A model generated the notes under the pieces. The model saw only the letters and a program-made list of their open reading frames with translations, made no database searches and was not told where the DNA came from. Position numbers and translations under genes: made by a program. Shown here in pieces: positions 7,578-14,397 of a stretch of 15,868 bases of DNA. Numbering within the stretch: the stretch's first letter is position 1; each line of letters begins with the position of its first letter. The DNA lies in NCBI GenBank assembly GCA_002366775.1, contig DFBW01000039.1, positions 2,323-18,190 on the forward strand, read 5' to 3'. Source of the stretch: Roseovarius sp. UBA3070 (GTDB lineage: Bacteria; Pseudomonadota; Alphaproteobacteria; Rhodobacterales; Rhodobacteraceae).

Positions 7578-9350
7578 TCACAATGGCCAGAACACCAGAA
7601 TGGCCGGGATCGACACGGCCACCACCAGTATTTCCAGTGGCAGCCCCATGCGCCAGTAATCGCCGAATTTGTACCCACCAGGGCCAAGGATCAGTGTGTT
7701 GTTCTTGTGTCCGATGGGGGTGAGAAAGGCCGAGGATGCGGCAATCGCCACCGCCATCAGGAATGGATCGGGCGATACCCCCAGAGACTGAGCCATCTGG
7801 ATGCCCACCGGGGCGGCCACGATGGTTGTGGCGGTGTTGTTCAACACGTCCGACAGGCTCATTGTGACGATCATCAATACGGTCAGAATGGCCCAGGCGG
7901 GCATGCCTTCGGTCAGGTTCACCAACGTGCCGGCAATCAGTTCGGTGCCTCCCACGTCTTCCAAAGCGGCGCCCAGAGGGATCATCGAGCCGAGCAATAC
8001 CACCACGGGCCATTCAATATGGTCATACAGCTCTTTCAGTGGAACAATCTGCGCCAGCACATAGGCCACGACCACAAGGCCCAGGGCAACAGGCAGGTAA
8101 AGCAGGCCAAAGCTGGCGGCGGCCACTGCGGCGCCGAACAGGCCAATCGCCAGCCATGTTTTGGAGTTTTGCGTCACCGCCAGCCCCCGATCCGCCAGGG
8201 GCAGGCAGCCCAGCCAATCAGTAACATCCGCGCCTTTGTCCTTGGGGACCAGCAACAACAGGATATCGCCGGCCTGAATGGCCGTTTTGCGCACCTGTTT
8301 GGTGATCTTGCGACCACTGCGTGAAATCCCCATCAGAACCGAGCGTTGACGCCAATGTAGCCCGATGCCTTGCGCTGTTTTGCCATGCAGGCGGCTTTCT
8401 GTGGTGGCAACCACCTCGATCAGATCAAGGCCGTCACCATCGGCCTTGAGCAACTCCTCGCGTTGATCATCCGAGAAATTGAGCGACAAGGCTGAGCGGA
8501 ACTCATCCAGTGCATCTGGGCTGGCTTCTAGCACCAGCACATCCGCGGGGCGCAAAACCGCGTTGATCGCCGAGCCGTAGCGGCGCGTTCCATCGCGGAT
8601 CAGGCCGATGATTGCGACATCGGCCTTGTTGGCGGCCTCCTCCAGCTCAATCAGGCGTTTGCCGATATGTGCTGAGTCTTCGGGCACGGTAAGTTCTGCA
8701 ATATATTGTCCTATTTCAGCGCCTTGCAGGGTTGCGTCCTCGCGTTGGGGGATCAGCCGCCAACCGATGAGGGCAACAAACAACAGCCCGGCGATGGCGG
8801 TAATGCCGCCCACGGGCGCAAAATCAAACATCTTGAATGGCGCGCCCAATGCGTCTTCGCGGATGGAGGCGATGATGATATTGGGAGGTGTGCCGATCAA
8901 AGTGGCCATACCGCCCAGAATGGTGGCAAAACTCAGAGGCATCAGGCTAATGCCGGGGGATCGTTTGGCTTTGCGGGCGGTTTGCACGTCTACGGGCATC
9001 AGCAGGGCCAGGGCGGCGACGTTGTTCATGAATGCCGACAAAATACCACCAATCCCCCCCATGATGGCGATATGTGTGCCCAAAGAGCGGCTGGCATCCA
9101 CCAATGTGCGGGTGATCAGGAACACAGCACCGGATCGCACCAACCCGGCTGAGACAACCAAGACCAGCGCCACCACCAGAGTGGCCGGATGGCCAAAGCC
9201 CGAGAAGGCCTCCTTGGTGGGCACGACACCCAGAACGACGCCCAGCATAAGGGCCGAAAAGGCAATAAGATCATAGCGGTAGCGCCCCCACAGCAACATG
9301 GCAAAGACGGCCCCAAACAGGCTGAAGAGGATGATCTGGTCTGTGGTCAT
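7578..9350 (-). CDS. SLC13-family anion permease with two TrkA_C domains (second copy)
   Basis: A 590-residue inner-membrane transporter with the same plan as its convergent neighbour. The N-terminal membrane half (about 5-200) has FMNNVAALALLMP (107-119) and LIGTPPNIIIASI (151-163). Two TrkA_C domains lie at about 210-288 and 305-372. The C-terminal half has LSDVLNNTATTIVAAP (499-514) and TPIGHKNNTLILGPGGYKFGDYW (starting at 544). The IGTPPN form of the first motif differs from IGTSTN in the other copy, which suggests different substrates. The ATG at 9348-9350 is chosen; an upstream start at 9422 would add 24 charged and hydrophobic residues without family support and would run through the candidate promoter. 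It diverges from yebC. Sulfate, sulfite or organosulfonate products are plausible substrates for this family in roseobacters, but nothing local decides. Confidence 0.9.
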   Translation of the reverse strand: MTTDQIILFSLFGAVFAMLLWGRYRYDLIAFSALMLGVVLGVVPTKEAFSGFGHPATLVVALVLVVSAGLVRSGAVFLITRTLVDASRSLGTHIAIMGGIGGILSAFMNNVAALALLMPVDVQTARKAKRSPGISLMPLSFATILGGMATLIGTPPNIIIASIREDALGAPFKMFDFAPVGGITAIAGLLFVALIGWRLIPQREDATLQGAEIGQYIAELTVPEDSAHIGKRLIELEEAANKADVAIIGLIRDGTRRYGSAINAVLRPADVLVLEASPDALDEFRSALSLNFSDDQREELLKADGDGLDLIEVVATTESRLHGKTAQGIGLHWRQRSVLMGISRSGRKITKQVRKTAIQAGDILLLLVPKDKGADVTDWLGCLPLADRGLAVTQNSKTWLAIGLFGAAVAAASFGLLYLPVALGLVVVAYVLAQIVPLKELYDHIEWPVVVLLGSMIPLGAALEDVGGTELIAGTLVNLTEGMPAWAILTVLMIVTMSLSDVLNNTATTIVAAPVGIQMAQSLGVSPDPFLMAVAIAASSAFLTPIGHKNNTLILGPGGYKFGDYWRMGLPLEILVVAVSIPAILVFWPL

Positions 9351-9406
9351 GTGGAGAGCTCTCTTTTTGACCAACCAAACCCATTCGGGGCCCAAACGCA
9401 ACCGGC

Positions 9407-9436
9407 TTGCGAGGCCCCCCATGGCTGGCCTATAGA
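9407..9436 (+). promoter_or_regulatory. Candidate yebC promoter
   Basis: TTGCGA (9407-9412) is 18 bases from TATAGA (9431-9436); each matches consensus at four of six positions. Transcription would start near 9443, about 29 bases before the yebC ATG. Its -10 overlaps that of the candidate promoter on the other strand. Confidence 0.4.
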
Positions 9437-9457
9437 GGCTGAAACATCAGGTTTCAC
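9429..9457 (-). promoter_or_regulatory. Candidate promoter of the second SLC13 permease
   Basis: On the minus strand GTGAAA (9452-9457) is 17 bases from TATAGG (9429-9434); each matches consensus at four of six positions. The expected start near 9422 leaves a leader of about 70 bases. The -10 shares bases with the yebC -10, so the two promoters would compete. Confidence 0.35.
9440..9456. promoter_or_regulatory. Inverted repeat TGAAAC-N5-GTTTCA, candidate operator
   Basis: TGAAAC (9440-9445), ATCAG and GTTTCA (9451-9456) form a perfect 6-bp inverted repeat with 11 bases between half-site centres. It covers the -35 of the candidate permease promoter and the start region of the candidate yebC promoter, a good place for a dimeric repressor. 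The regulator is unknown. Confidence 0.35.
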
Positions 9458-9471
9458 TCGGAGGCACCCAC

Positions 9472-10221
9472 ATGGCCGGCCACTCAAAATGGGCAAATAT
9501 TCAGCACCGCAAGGGGCGTCAGGACAAGATCCGCGCCAAGGTTTTTTCTAAGTTTTCCAAAGAAATAACCATCGCCGCCAAGATGGGCGACCCGGATCCC
9601 GATAAAAACCCACGTCTGCGGCTGGCGGTCAAGGAAGCCAAATCGCAATCCATGCCCAAGGACAATATTGATCGTGCCATCAAAAAGGCGATCGGGGGCG
9701 ATGCCGAGGATTACGAAGAAATCCGTTATGAGGGCTATGGCCCCAATGGTGTGGCTGTGATCGTCGAAACCATGACCGACAATCGCAACCGAACGGCCAG
9801 CACCGTGCGTTCTACCTTTAGCAAGAATGGCGGCAACCTGGGTGAAACAGGCAGTGTTGGTTTCATGTTTGAGCGCAAAGGTGAGGTGACATACCCGGCC
9901 GATGCCGGTGATGCCGATACCCTGATGATGGCTGCGATCGAAGCGGGTGCTGAGGATGTGGAAAGCTCTGAGGATGGTCATGTTATCTGGTGTGCCGACA
10001 CCGATCTGAACGATGTCAGCACTGCACTGGAAGCCGAGTTGGGCGAAAGTGAAGCCACCCGCCTGACATGGCGACCAACCACGACGACCGAGATGGATCT
10101 GGAGAGCATGCAAACGCTGATGCGTCTGGTGGATGCATTGGAAGATGATGACGACGTGCAGCGCGTGACCACCAATTTTGAAGCCTCTGACGAGGTGATG
10201 GCACAGCTGGCTGAGGAATAG
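9472..10221 (+). CDS. yebC: YebC/PmpR family protein (TACO1 homologue)
   Basis: A 249-residue cytoplasmic protein, the normal length for this widespread family. The diagnostic N-terminus [15 protein letters not shown] is present, followed by [24 protein letters not shown] and [13 protein letters not shown] (about 61-73). Next come [23 protein letters not shown] (around 85-107) and [14 protein letters not shown] (about 123-136). The tail is acidic. Members have been described as transcriptional regulators (PmpR) and, more recently, as translation factors acting on stalled ribosomes like mitochondrial TACO1; the sequence does not decide between them. A GGAGG ribosome site (9460-9464) lies seven bases before the ATG. 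In many alphaproteobacteria yebC lies near ruvC; no ruv gene is present here. Confidence 0.96.
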   Translation: MAGHSKWANIQHRKGRQDKIRAKVFSKFSKEITIAAKMGDPDPDKNPRLRLAVKEAKSQSMPKDNIDRAIKKAIGGDAEDYEEIRYEGYGPNGVAVIVETMTDNRNRTASTVRSTFSKNGGNLGETGSVGFMFERKGEVTYPADAGDADTLMMAAIEAGAEDVESSEDGHVIWCADTDLNDVSTALEAELGESEATRLTWRPTTTTEMDLESMQTLMRLVDALEDDDDVQRVTTNFEASDEVMAQLAEE

Positions 10222-10271
10222 GTCTTTACCCCGAGCAAGACGGGGCGTGCCGGAGGCGCTCAAATAAGAAA

Positions 10272-10289
10272 GAACAGCTTTAACTGTTC
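10272..10289 (+). other. Small hairpin downstream of yebC
   Basis: GAACAG (10272-10277) and CTGTTC (10284-10289) pair around a six-base loop. A second short stem, CCCCG/CGGGG (10229-10233 with 10241-10245), lies closer to yebC. Neither has a U-run, so termination here is uncertain. Confidence 0.3.
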
Positions 10290-10381
10290 GTGTTGATCCC
10301 TCCCGCTTGAGCTGCTGGTGATTCAATAGGCAAGTTCGGATGGGCAGTTTGTGCACAGGGTCTGTGCGGTTTCTGGCGATG

Positions 10382-10410
10382 TTGGCAGGGTTAAGACGTC
10401 TTATTGTTAG
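10382..10410 (+). promoter_or_regulatory. Candidate pirin promoter with palindromic spacer
   Basis: TTGGCA (10382-10387, five of six matches to -35) is 17 bases from a weak TGTTAG -10 (10405-10410). The spacer contains a perfect 12-bp palindrome, TAAGACGTCTTA (10392-10403). A regulator site within the spacer would resemble MerR-type or steric-repressor control. The promoter is tentative because its -10 is poor. Confidence 0.3.
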
Positions 10411-10435
10411 GCCTGCATTCGTAATGGAGGCCAAC

Positions 10436-11368
10436 ATGAGCTGGAACCCGACACTGGATCCGATCTGCCCTGACGCCGGCAATCTGGAAGATATTGAAAC
10501 AATTATTGTGCCACGCGCCCGCGATCTGGGCGGGTTTGAAGTGCGCCGCGCTTTGCCTGCTCCCAAGCGGCAAATGGTGGGCCCGTTCATTTTCTTTGAC
10601 CAAGTTGGTCCGGCGGAATTTTTGACCGGGCAGGGGATAGACGTGCGCCCACATCCCCATATCGGGCTGGGCACGGTGACCTATCTTTATGAGGGTGAGT
10701 TTCACCACCGCGACAGCCTGGGCAGTGATCAGATGATTACGCCGGGCGAAGTGAACTGGATGGTGGCTGGCCACGGCGTGACCCACTCAGAGCGCACCAG
10801 CGTGGCCACTCGTGCAGGCACCAGCCGTCTGTTTGGCGTGCAAACCTGGGTGGCGCTGCCTGAAGATAAGGAAGAGAGCCCGGCGAGTTTTGAGCATCAT
10901 GGTGCGGGCGCGCTGCCCGTATTGCAAGGCGAGGGCAAGGAGCTGCGCCTGATCATGGGGCGCGGCTGGGGAGAACGCGCACCGGTCAGCACGTTCAGCG
11001 ATATGTTTTATGCGGATGTTGTACTGGAGGCGGGGGCCAAGCTTCCCTTGCCGGACGATCATGAAGATCGCGGTGTCTATGTGACCCAAGGGGCCATCGA
11101 GGTGGCCGACCAGAGCTTTGAAGCAGGTCGCATGATGGTGTTTCGCCCCGGTGATGCCATCACCTTGACTGCGGGTGCAAGGGGCGCGCGGATCATGGCG
11201 TTGGGCGGTGAGACATTGAACGGCCCGCGCCATATCTGGTGGAACTTTGTCGCCTCGAGCCGCGACAAGATTGATGCCGCAAAAGAGGCCTGGGCCGCGG
11301 GTGATTGGGAGCATGGCCGATTTCAACTGCCGCCGGGCGATGAGGGTGAGTTCATTCCGTTGCCCTGA
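10436..11368 (+). CDS. Pirin family protein
   Basis: A 310-residue cupin-fold protein. The metal-binding set of pirins is intact: H73 and H75 in RPHPHIGLGTVTYLYEGEFHHRDS, and H117 and E119 in VAGHGVTHSER, equivalent to the three His and one Glu that hold iron in human pirin. The intervening PGEVNWM is also typical, and a second cupin half ends with FVASSRDKIDAAKEAW. Some bacterial pirins show quercetin dioxygenase activity and others bind metabolic enzymes, so the exact role is open. The ATG at 10436 is chosen for a GGAGG ribosome site five bases upstream; an in-frame ATG at 10340 would read through the candidate promoter, and one at 10424 overlaps the ribosome site. It is followed by the structured element at 11390-11506. 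Confidence 0.92.
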   Translation: MSWNPTLDPICPDAGNLEDIETIIVPRARDLGGFEVRRALPAPKRQMVGPFIFFDQVGPAEFLTGQGIDVRPHPHIGLGTVTYLYEGEFHHRDSLGSDQMITPGEVNWMVAGHGVTHSERTSVATRAGTSRLFGVQTWVALPEDKEESPASFEHHGAGALPVLQGEGKELRLIMGRGWGERAPVSTFSDMFYADVVLEAGAKLPLPDDHEDRGVYVTQGAIEVADQSFEAGRMMVFRPGDAITLTAGARGARIMALGGETLNGPRHIWWNFVASSRDKIDAAKEAWAAGDWEHGRFQLPPGDEGEFIPLP

Positions 11369-11389
11369 GCGCGGCGTGATCCAATTGAG

Positions 11390-11506
11390 CTTACGCGCTG
11401 GTTTGTCTCGTCGTCGTCTTTCAGCCGCCTCCTCGGGGTGCGGTTGAGAGGCGACGCTTTGATACTTAGGTTGGTGCGCATTTGAGGAGTATGATACCAG
11501 CGTAAG
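11390..11506 (+). ncRNA. Candidate structured RNA element, three-way junction, unknown class
   Basis: A 117-base segment in the pirin-GNAT gap folds coherently on the plus strand. An outer stem pairs 11390-11402 with 11496-11506 (CTTACG, CG bulge, CTGGT with ACCAGCGTAAG). A long hairpin pairs 11412-11428 with 11440-11456, 17 pairs without a mismatch. A short stem pairs ATACTT (11462-11467) with GAGTAT (11487-11492). The three non-Watson-Crick pairs of the long hairpin are all G-U on the plus strand and would be A-C on the minus strand, which favours a plus-strand RNA. It lies 22 bases after the pirin stop and ends 60 bases before the GNAT start, so it could be a 3' element, an attenuator or a dispersed palindromic repeat. 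I do not recognise a known Rfam family. Confidence 0.35.
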
Positions 11507-11566
11507 ACGTCGTGGGCGAAGGTGGGGCCGAAGAAACAGCTGAGCAAAAGCTGGAAAGGGTGTTGG

Positions 11567-12058
11567 GTGATCAATCAAGTGGAGTTTTGCCGGGCCATGA
11601 AGCGCGGTGAAGAAGCCGCCGTTGCGGAGCTGCTGCATCTGGCATTCGGTGGTAAGGCCGAGGCCAAACTGGTGGATGTGCTGCGCAAGGGTGGCCAGAT
11701 GGCAGGCGAGATGGTGATGCCTGCACGAGATGGCGGTCTTGTGGGGTATTACGCTTTATCGGTGATGCGCCAGCCCAAAAGCTGGTTATGTCTTGCCCCG
11801 GTTGCAGTGCATCCCGAATGGCAAGGCAAGGGCCATGGACGGCGCATGATCGGGCAGTTAAGCGCCTGGGCTGTGGCCACAAGGCAGTATGTTGTTGTGC
11901 TGGGGCAGACAGAATTTTATGCGCGCGCCGGGTTTGATCAGGCCCGCGCGGCAAGATTGCAAGGCCCCTATCCAATTGAACATACATTGCTCGCCGGACC
12001 GGGTGAGGATCAACCTGAAGAGACCTTGATCTATCCCGCGGCATTTAAGGCTGTGTGA
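11567..12058 (+). CDS. GNAT family N-acetyltransferase (YhbS-like)
   Basis: A 163-residue cytoplasmic acetyltransferase that would move an acetyl group from acetyl-CoA to an unidentified amine. The acetyl-CoA binding motif A is clear: LAPVAVHPEWQGKGHGRRMI with Q86-G87-K88-G89-H90-G91. The C-terminal VLGQTEFYARAGFDQARAARL (about 112-131) matches the YhbS-type end (VLGxxxYYxRFGF). The GTG at 11567 is preferred because AAAGGG lies six bases upstream; a GTG at 11522 would add 15 residues and an ATG at 11597 would remove 10. Its TGA overlaps the ATG of the following DMT remnant by one base, which suggests that the two were translated together before the exporter decayed. The substrate is unknown. 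Confidence 0.85.
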   Translation: MINQVEFCRAMKRGEEAAVAELLHLAFGGKAEAKLVDVLRKGGQMAGEMVMPARDGGLVGYYALSVMRQPKSWLCLAPVAVHPEWQGKGHGRRMIGQLSAWAVATRQYVVVLGQTEFYARAGFDQARAARLQGPYPIEHTLLAGPGEDQPEETLIYPAAFKAV

Positions 12059-12474
12059 TGCGAATATTCATGCTGACAGCGTTGGTCATGCTGGCCTTTG
12101 CCGGCAATCCATTGCTGACCCGCGCCGGGTTGACAGGCGGCGGGTTGAGCGCAGTTGAGTTTGCCGTTGTCCGGCTGGGATCAGGCGCTGTGATGCTGGC
12201 TATCTTGTGCTTTTTGGCATGGTGCAGATCACCATGTTTGCCGAGGCGTTGTTGGTGCATGAGGACATGCCTCTGAACCGTTGGCGTGGGGGCGATCAGC
12301 CCTGTGCATGGCCAGGTGATGGCTGCTGCTGGGATAGGTTGAGGAATATACTCTCTGGCCGGGCGCAAAGAGCCGGATGCGTTGCAGGCCTTTTGGTTGG
12401 CCCGCGTTACTTACAGATTTCCGCTACGTCATGCCCTCTTTCTTATCGGGTCGAATGGGCCTATCTCAACTGGT
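12058..12474 (+). pseudogene. Decayed DMT/EamA-family transporter
   Basis: Three pieces of one EamA-type drug/metabolite exporter can be read in different frames. Frame one from the ATG at 12058 gives the N-terminal helices (AFAGNPLLTRAGLTGGGLSAVEFAVVRL). The next frame, from about 12207 to 12290, gives LFGMVQITMFAEALL and MPLNRWRGG, normally about 30 residues further on. The first frame then resumes as VMAAAGIG, an in-frame TGA (12340-12342) where the family has Trp, and [16 protein letters not shown]. The second half of the transporter is missing. The remnant is about 420 bases, against 850-900 for an intact gene. So there are a deletion or frameshift near 12207, a second frameshift near 12290, a nonsense codon and a 3' truncation. 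The piece before the hydrolase is in the hydrolase reading frame, so the deletion fused the debris to its upstream region. Confidence 0.8.
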
Positions 12475-13197
12475 ATGAGATGGTTTGCATTGACCTTGTT
12501 ATTATTGTTGCCTGCCGGGGCGCGGGCCGATTGTGTTGTTTTGCTGCACGGGCTGGCGCGCAGTGACACATCGTTTCTGGTGATGGAGGAAGTGCTGCAC
12601 AAGCAAGGCTATGCGGTGACCAGCCCGAAATATGCATCCACCGAGGCCGATATTGCCCATTTGGCCGATGAAACCCTGCCCGGAGCGGTGCAGGATTGTG
12701 GTGAACAAAAAATCCATTTTGTAACGCATTCCATGGGTGGGATCCTGCTGCGCCATTGGCTGGGTGAGCATCGCCCCAAGGATCTGGGGCGCGTGGTGAT
12801 GCTGGGCCCGCCCAATCATGGATCAGAGATCGTGGACCAACTGGGTGGGTTTGAATTGTTTGCCTGGATCAACGGCCCGGCAGGGCAGCAGTTGGAAACC
12901 GGCAAAAATGGCCTGCCGGCACATTTGCCTGAGGTTGACTATGAACTGGGCGTGATCGCGGGCACGCGCACACTCAACCCCTATTTTTCCTCGCTGATTG
13001 AAGGGGTAGATGACGGCAAGGTGTCAGTTGCCTCAACCAAGGTTGAGGGCATGGCCGATCATATCGAACTGCCTGTGACCCACACATTCATGACCATCAA
13101 CCCACTGGCCATTGCACAGGTGCAGGCCTTTTTGGCGGACGGGAAGTTTAACCAGAAGTTGACCGTCGATGCGTTGATCTGGGGATCGAGCGAGTGA
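12475..13197 (+). CDS. Secreted alpha/beta hydrolase (lipase/esterase-like)
   Basis: A 240-residue hydrolase with a signal peptide ([18 protein letters not shown], cleavage near residue 18), so it acts in the periplasm or outside. The oxyanion-side HG motif is in [10 protein letters not shown] (21-30). The nucleophile elbow is [10 protein letters not shown] with S86; its first position is Thr where most family members have Gly. [14 protein letters not shown] follows (110-123), the probable acid is D180 in DDGKVSV, and the catalytic base is H203 in VTHTFM. C20 and C75 could form a disulfide. The ATG at 12475 is chosen because the signal peptide begins there, although no clear ribosome site precedes it and the same frame is open upstream through transporter debris. 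Its TGA overlaps the GTG of the phnM-like gene. The substrate is unknown; short-chain ester or lipid is a family guess. Confidence 0.85.
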   Translation: MRWFALTLLLLLPAGARADCVVLLHGLARSDTSFLVMEEVLHKQGYAVTSPKYASTEADIAHLADETLPGAVQDCGEQKIHFVTHSMGGILLRHWLGEHRPKDLGRVVMLGPPNHGSEIVDQLGGFELFAWINGPAGQQLETGKNGLPAHLPEVDYELGVIAGTRTLNPYFSSLIEGVDDGKVSVASTKVEGMADHIELPVTHTFMTINPLAIAQVQAFLADGKFNQKLTVDALIWGSSE

Positions 13198-14345
13198 ATG
13201 CTCTGGCACTGCGTCTGACCGGGGCAGATGTGTTGAGGCCTGCCGGGTTGAGTGATGCGCCACTGGCGTTTGCCAATGGTCTGCTGGTCCCGGACACGGC
13301 CACACTGCGCGAGATTGATTTGACGGGCTATATGGTATTGCCCGGTATTGTGGATGCCCACGGCGACGGGTTTGAGCGCCATTTGGCCCCCCGCCGAGGG
13401 GCGATGAAAGATATTGACCAAGGTCTTATCACCGCCGAAGCTGAGATTGCCGCCAATGGCATAACCACCGCCGTTCTGGCGCAGTTTTACAGTTGGGAAG
13501 GCGGGATGCGCGGGCCTGAGTTTGGCCAACGCGTGTTTGAAGGGCTAGCCAAGACACGCCCGCATGTGACGACCGATCTGCTTACCCAACTGCGCTTTGA
13601 AACACCGATGGTTGATGATTATGACGCGGTTGGCGACATGATTGCGCGGCACTCGATTGGCTATGTCGTGTTCAACGATCATTTGCCGCATGATGTGCTG
13701 GCATCCGGCAAGCGCCCGCAACGCCTGACCGGGCAAGCGCTGCGGATCGGGCGCAATCCGGAAAAACACCTGGCCTATATGCAGGAATTGCATGGGCGCC
13801 AGGGCGAGGTGCCCGCAGCTTTGGATGCTCTCACGCAAGCCCTTGCGGCCAAGGGTGTGCGGATGGGCAGCCATGATGATCGCACAGAAACAGAGCGCTC
13901 AACATGGCGGGCCCGTGGGGTGCAGATCGCTGAATTTCCTGAAACCACAGCCGCGGTTGAGGCGGCACATGCTGCGGGTGATCCGGTGATTATGGGAGCT
14001 CCCAATGTGGTGCGTGGCGGGTCACACAATGGCAATGTTTCGGCGGCTGAAATGGCAATGATGGGCTATGTTGATGCCCTTGCATCGGATTACCATTATC
14101 CCTCACTGCGCCGTGCGGCGTTCTTTCTTGAGGCTGGTGGCGTTTGTGATCTGGCCACCGCCTGGGGGCTGATTTCATCCGGGCCCGCGCGTGTGCTTGG
14201 GCTGGCTGACCGGGGTTCCCTGACCCTCGGACAACGGGCCGATATGGTGATCGTAGATGCCACAACCCGCGCGGTTTGTGCCACGCTGTGTGCCGGGCGC
14301 GTATCCTACATGAGTGGCGAAGTCGCCGCCCGGTTTATCAAATAG
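13194..14345 (+). CDS. phnM: PhnM-type alpha-D-ribose 1-methylphosphonate 5-triphosphate diphosphatase
   Basis: A 383-residue amidohydrolase-superfamily enzyme. In the carbon-phosphorus lyase pathway PhnM removes pyrophosphate from ribose 1-methylphosphonate 5-triphosphate. Diagnostic blocks are intact: [21 protein letters not shown] (around 49-69, with D54, H56, D58), MGSHDDRT (224-231), FPET (248-251), [18 protein letters not shown] (267-284) and ASDYHYPSL (297-305, with D299 and H301). The start is the GTG at 13194, which overlaps the hydrolase stop as GTGA and has GGGGA upstream; the ATG at 13198 is out of frame. No phnG-L or phosphonate transporter gene is nearby, which is unusual for PhnM. 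It may be a solitary paralogue with another substrate. Family membership is certain; the pathway role is not. Confidence 0.88.
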   Translation: MNALALRLTGADVLRPAGLSDAPLAFANGLLVPDTATLREIDLTGYMVLPGIVDAHGDGFERHLAPRRGAMKDIDQGLITAEAEIAANGITTAVLAQFYSWEGGMRGPEFGQRVFEGLAKTRPHVTTDLLTQLRFETPMVDDYDAVGDMIARHSIGYVVFNDHLPHDVLASGKRPQRLTGQALRIGRNPEKHLAYMQELHGRQGEVPAALDALTQALAAKGVRMGSHDDRTETERSTWRARGVQIAEFPETTAAVEAAHAAGDPVIMGAPNVVRGGSHNGNVSAAEMAMMGYVDALASDYHYPSLRRAAFFLEAGGVCDLATAWGLISSGPARVLGLADRGSLTLGQRADMVIVDATTRAVCATLCAGRVSYMSGEVAARFIK

Positions 14346-14397
14346 CGCAAGCGCGTCAGGGACGTCACTGGCAACAAGGTAACGGCAGAGGCAGCCC

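Noticed and set aside
7521..8324. Plus-strand open frame (267 codons) within the second permease
   Set aside because: Its composition is dominated by Gln, His and Gly, a typical antisense shadow; the opposite strand encodes transmembrane helices with family motifs.
9484..10674. Long minus-strand open frame (396 codons) opposite yebC and the start of pirin
   Set aside because: It covers two unmistakable plus-strand genes and the gap between them, without any recognisable motif or ribosome site.
11323..11574. Minus-strand open frame of 83 codons over the pirin-GNAT gap
   Set aside because: It overlaps both flanking genes and passes through the paired arms of the structured element. The G-U pairs in that element favour a plus-strand RNA, and I recognise no protein family.
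12340..12342. In-frame TGA in the transporter remnant as selenocysteine or programmed readthrough
   Set aside because: There is no selenocysteine insertion hairpin, the family has Trp at this site, and other lesions nearby show ordinary decay.
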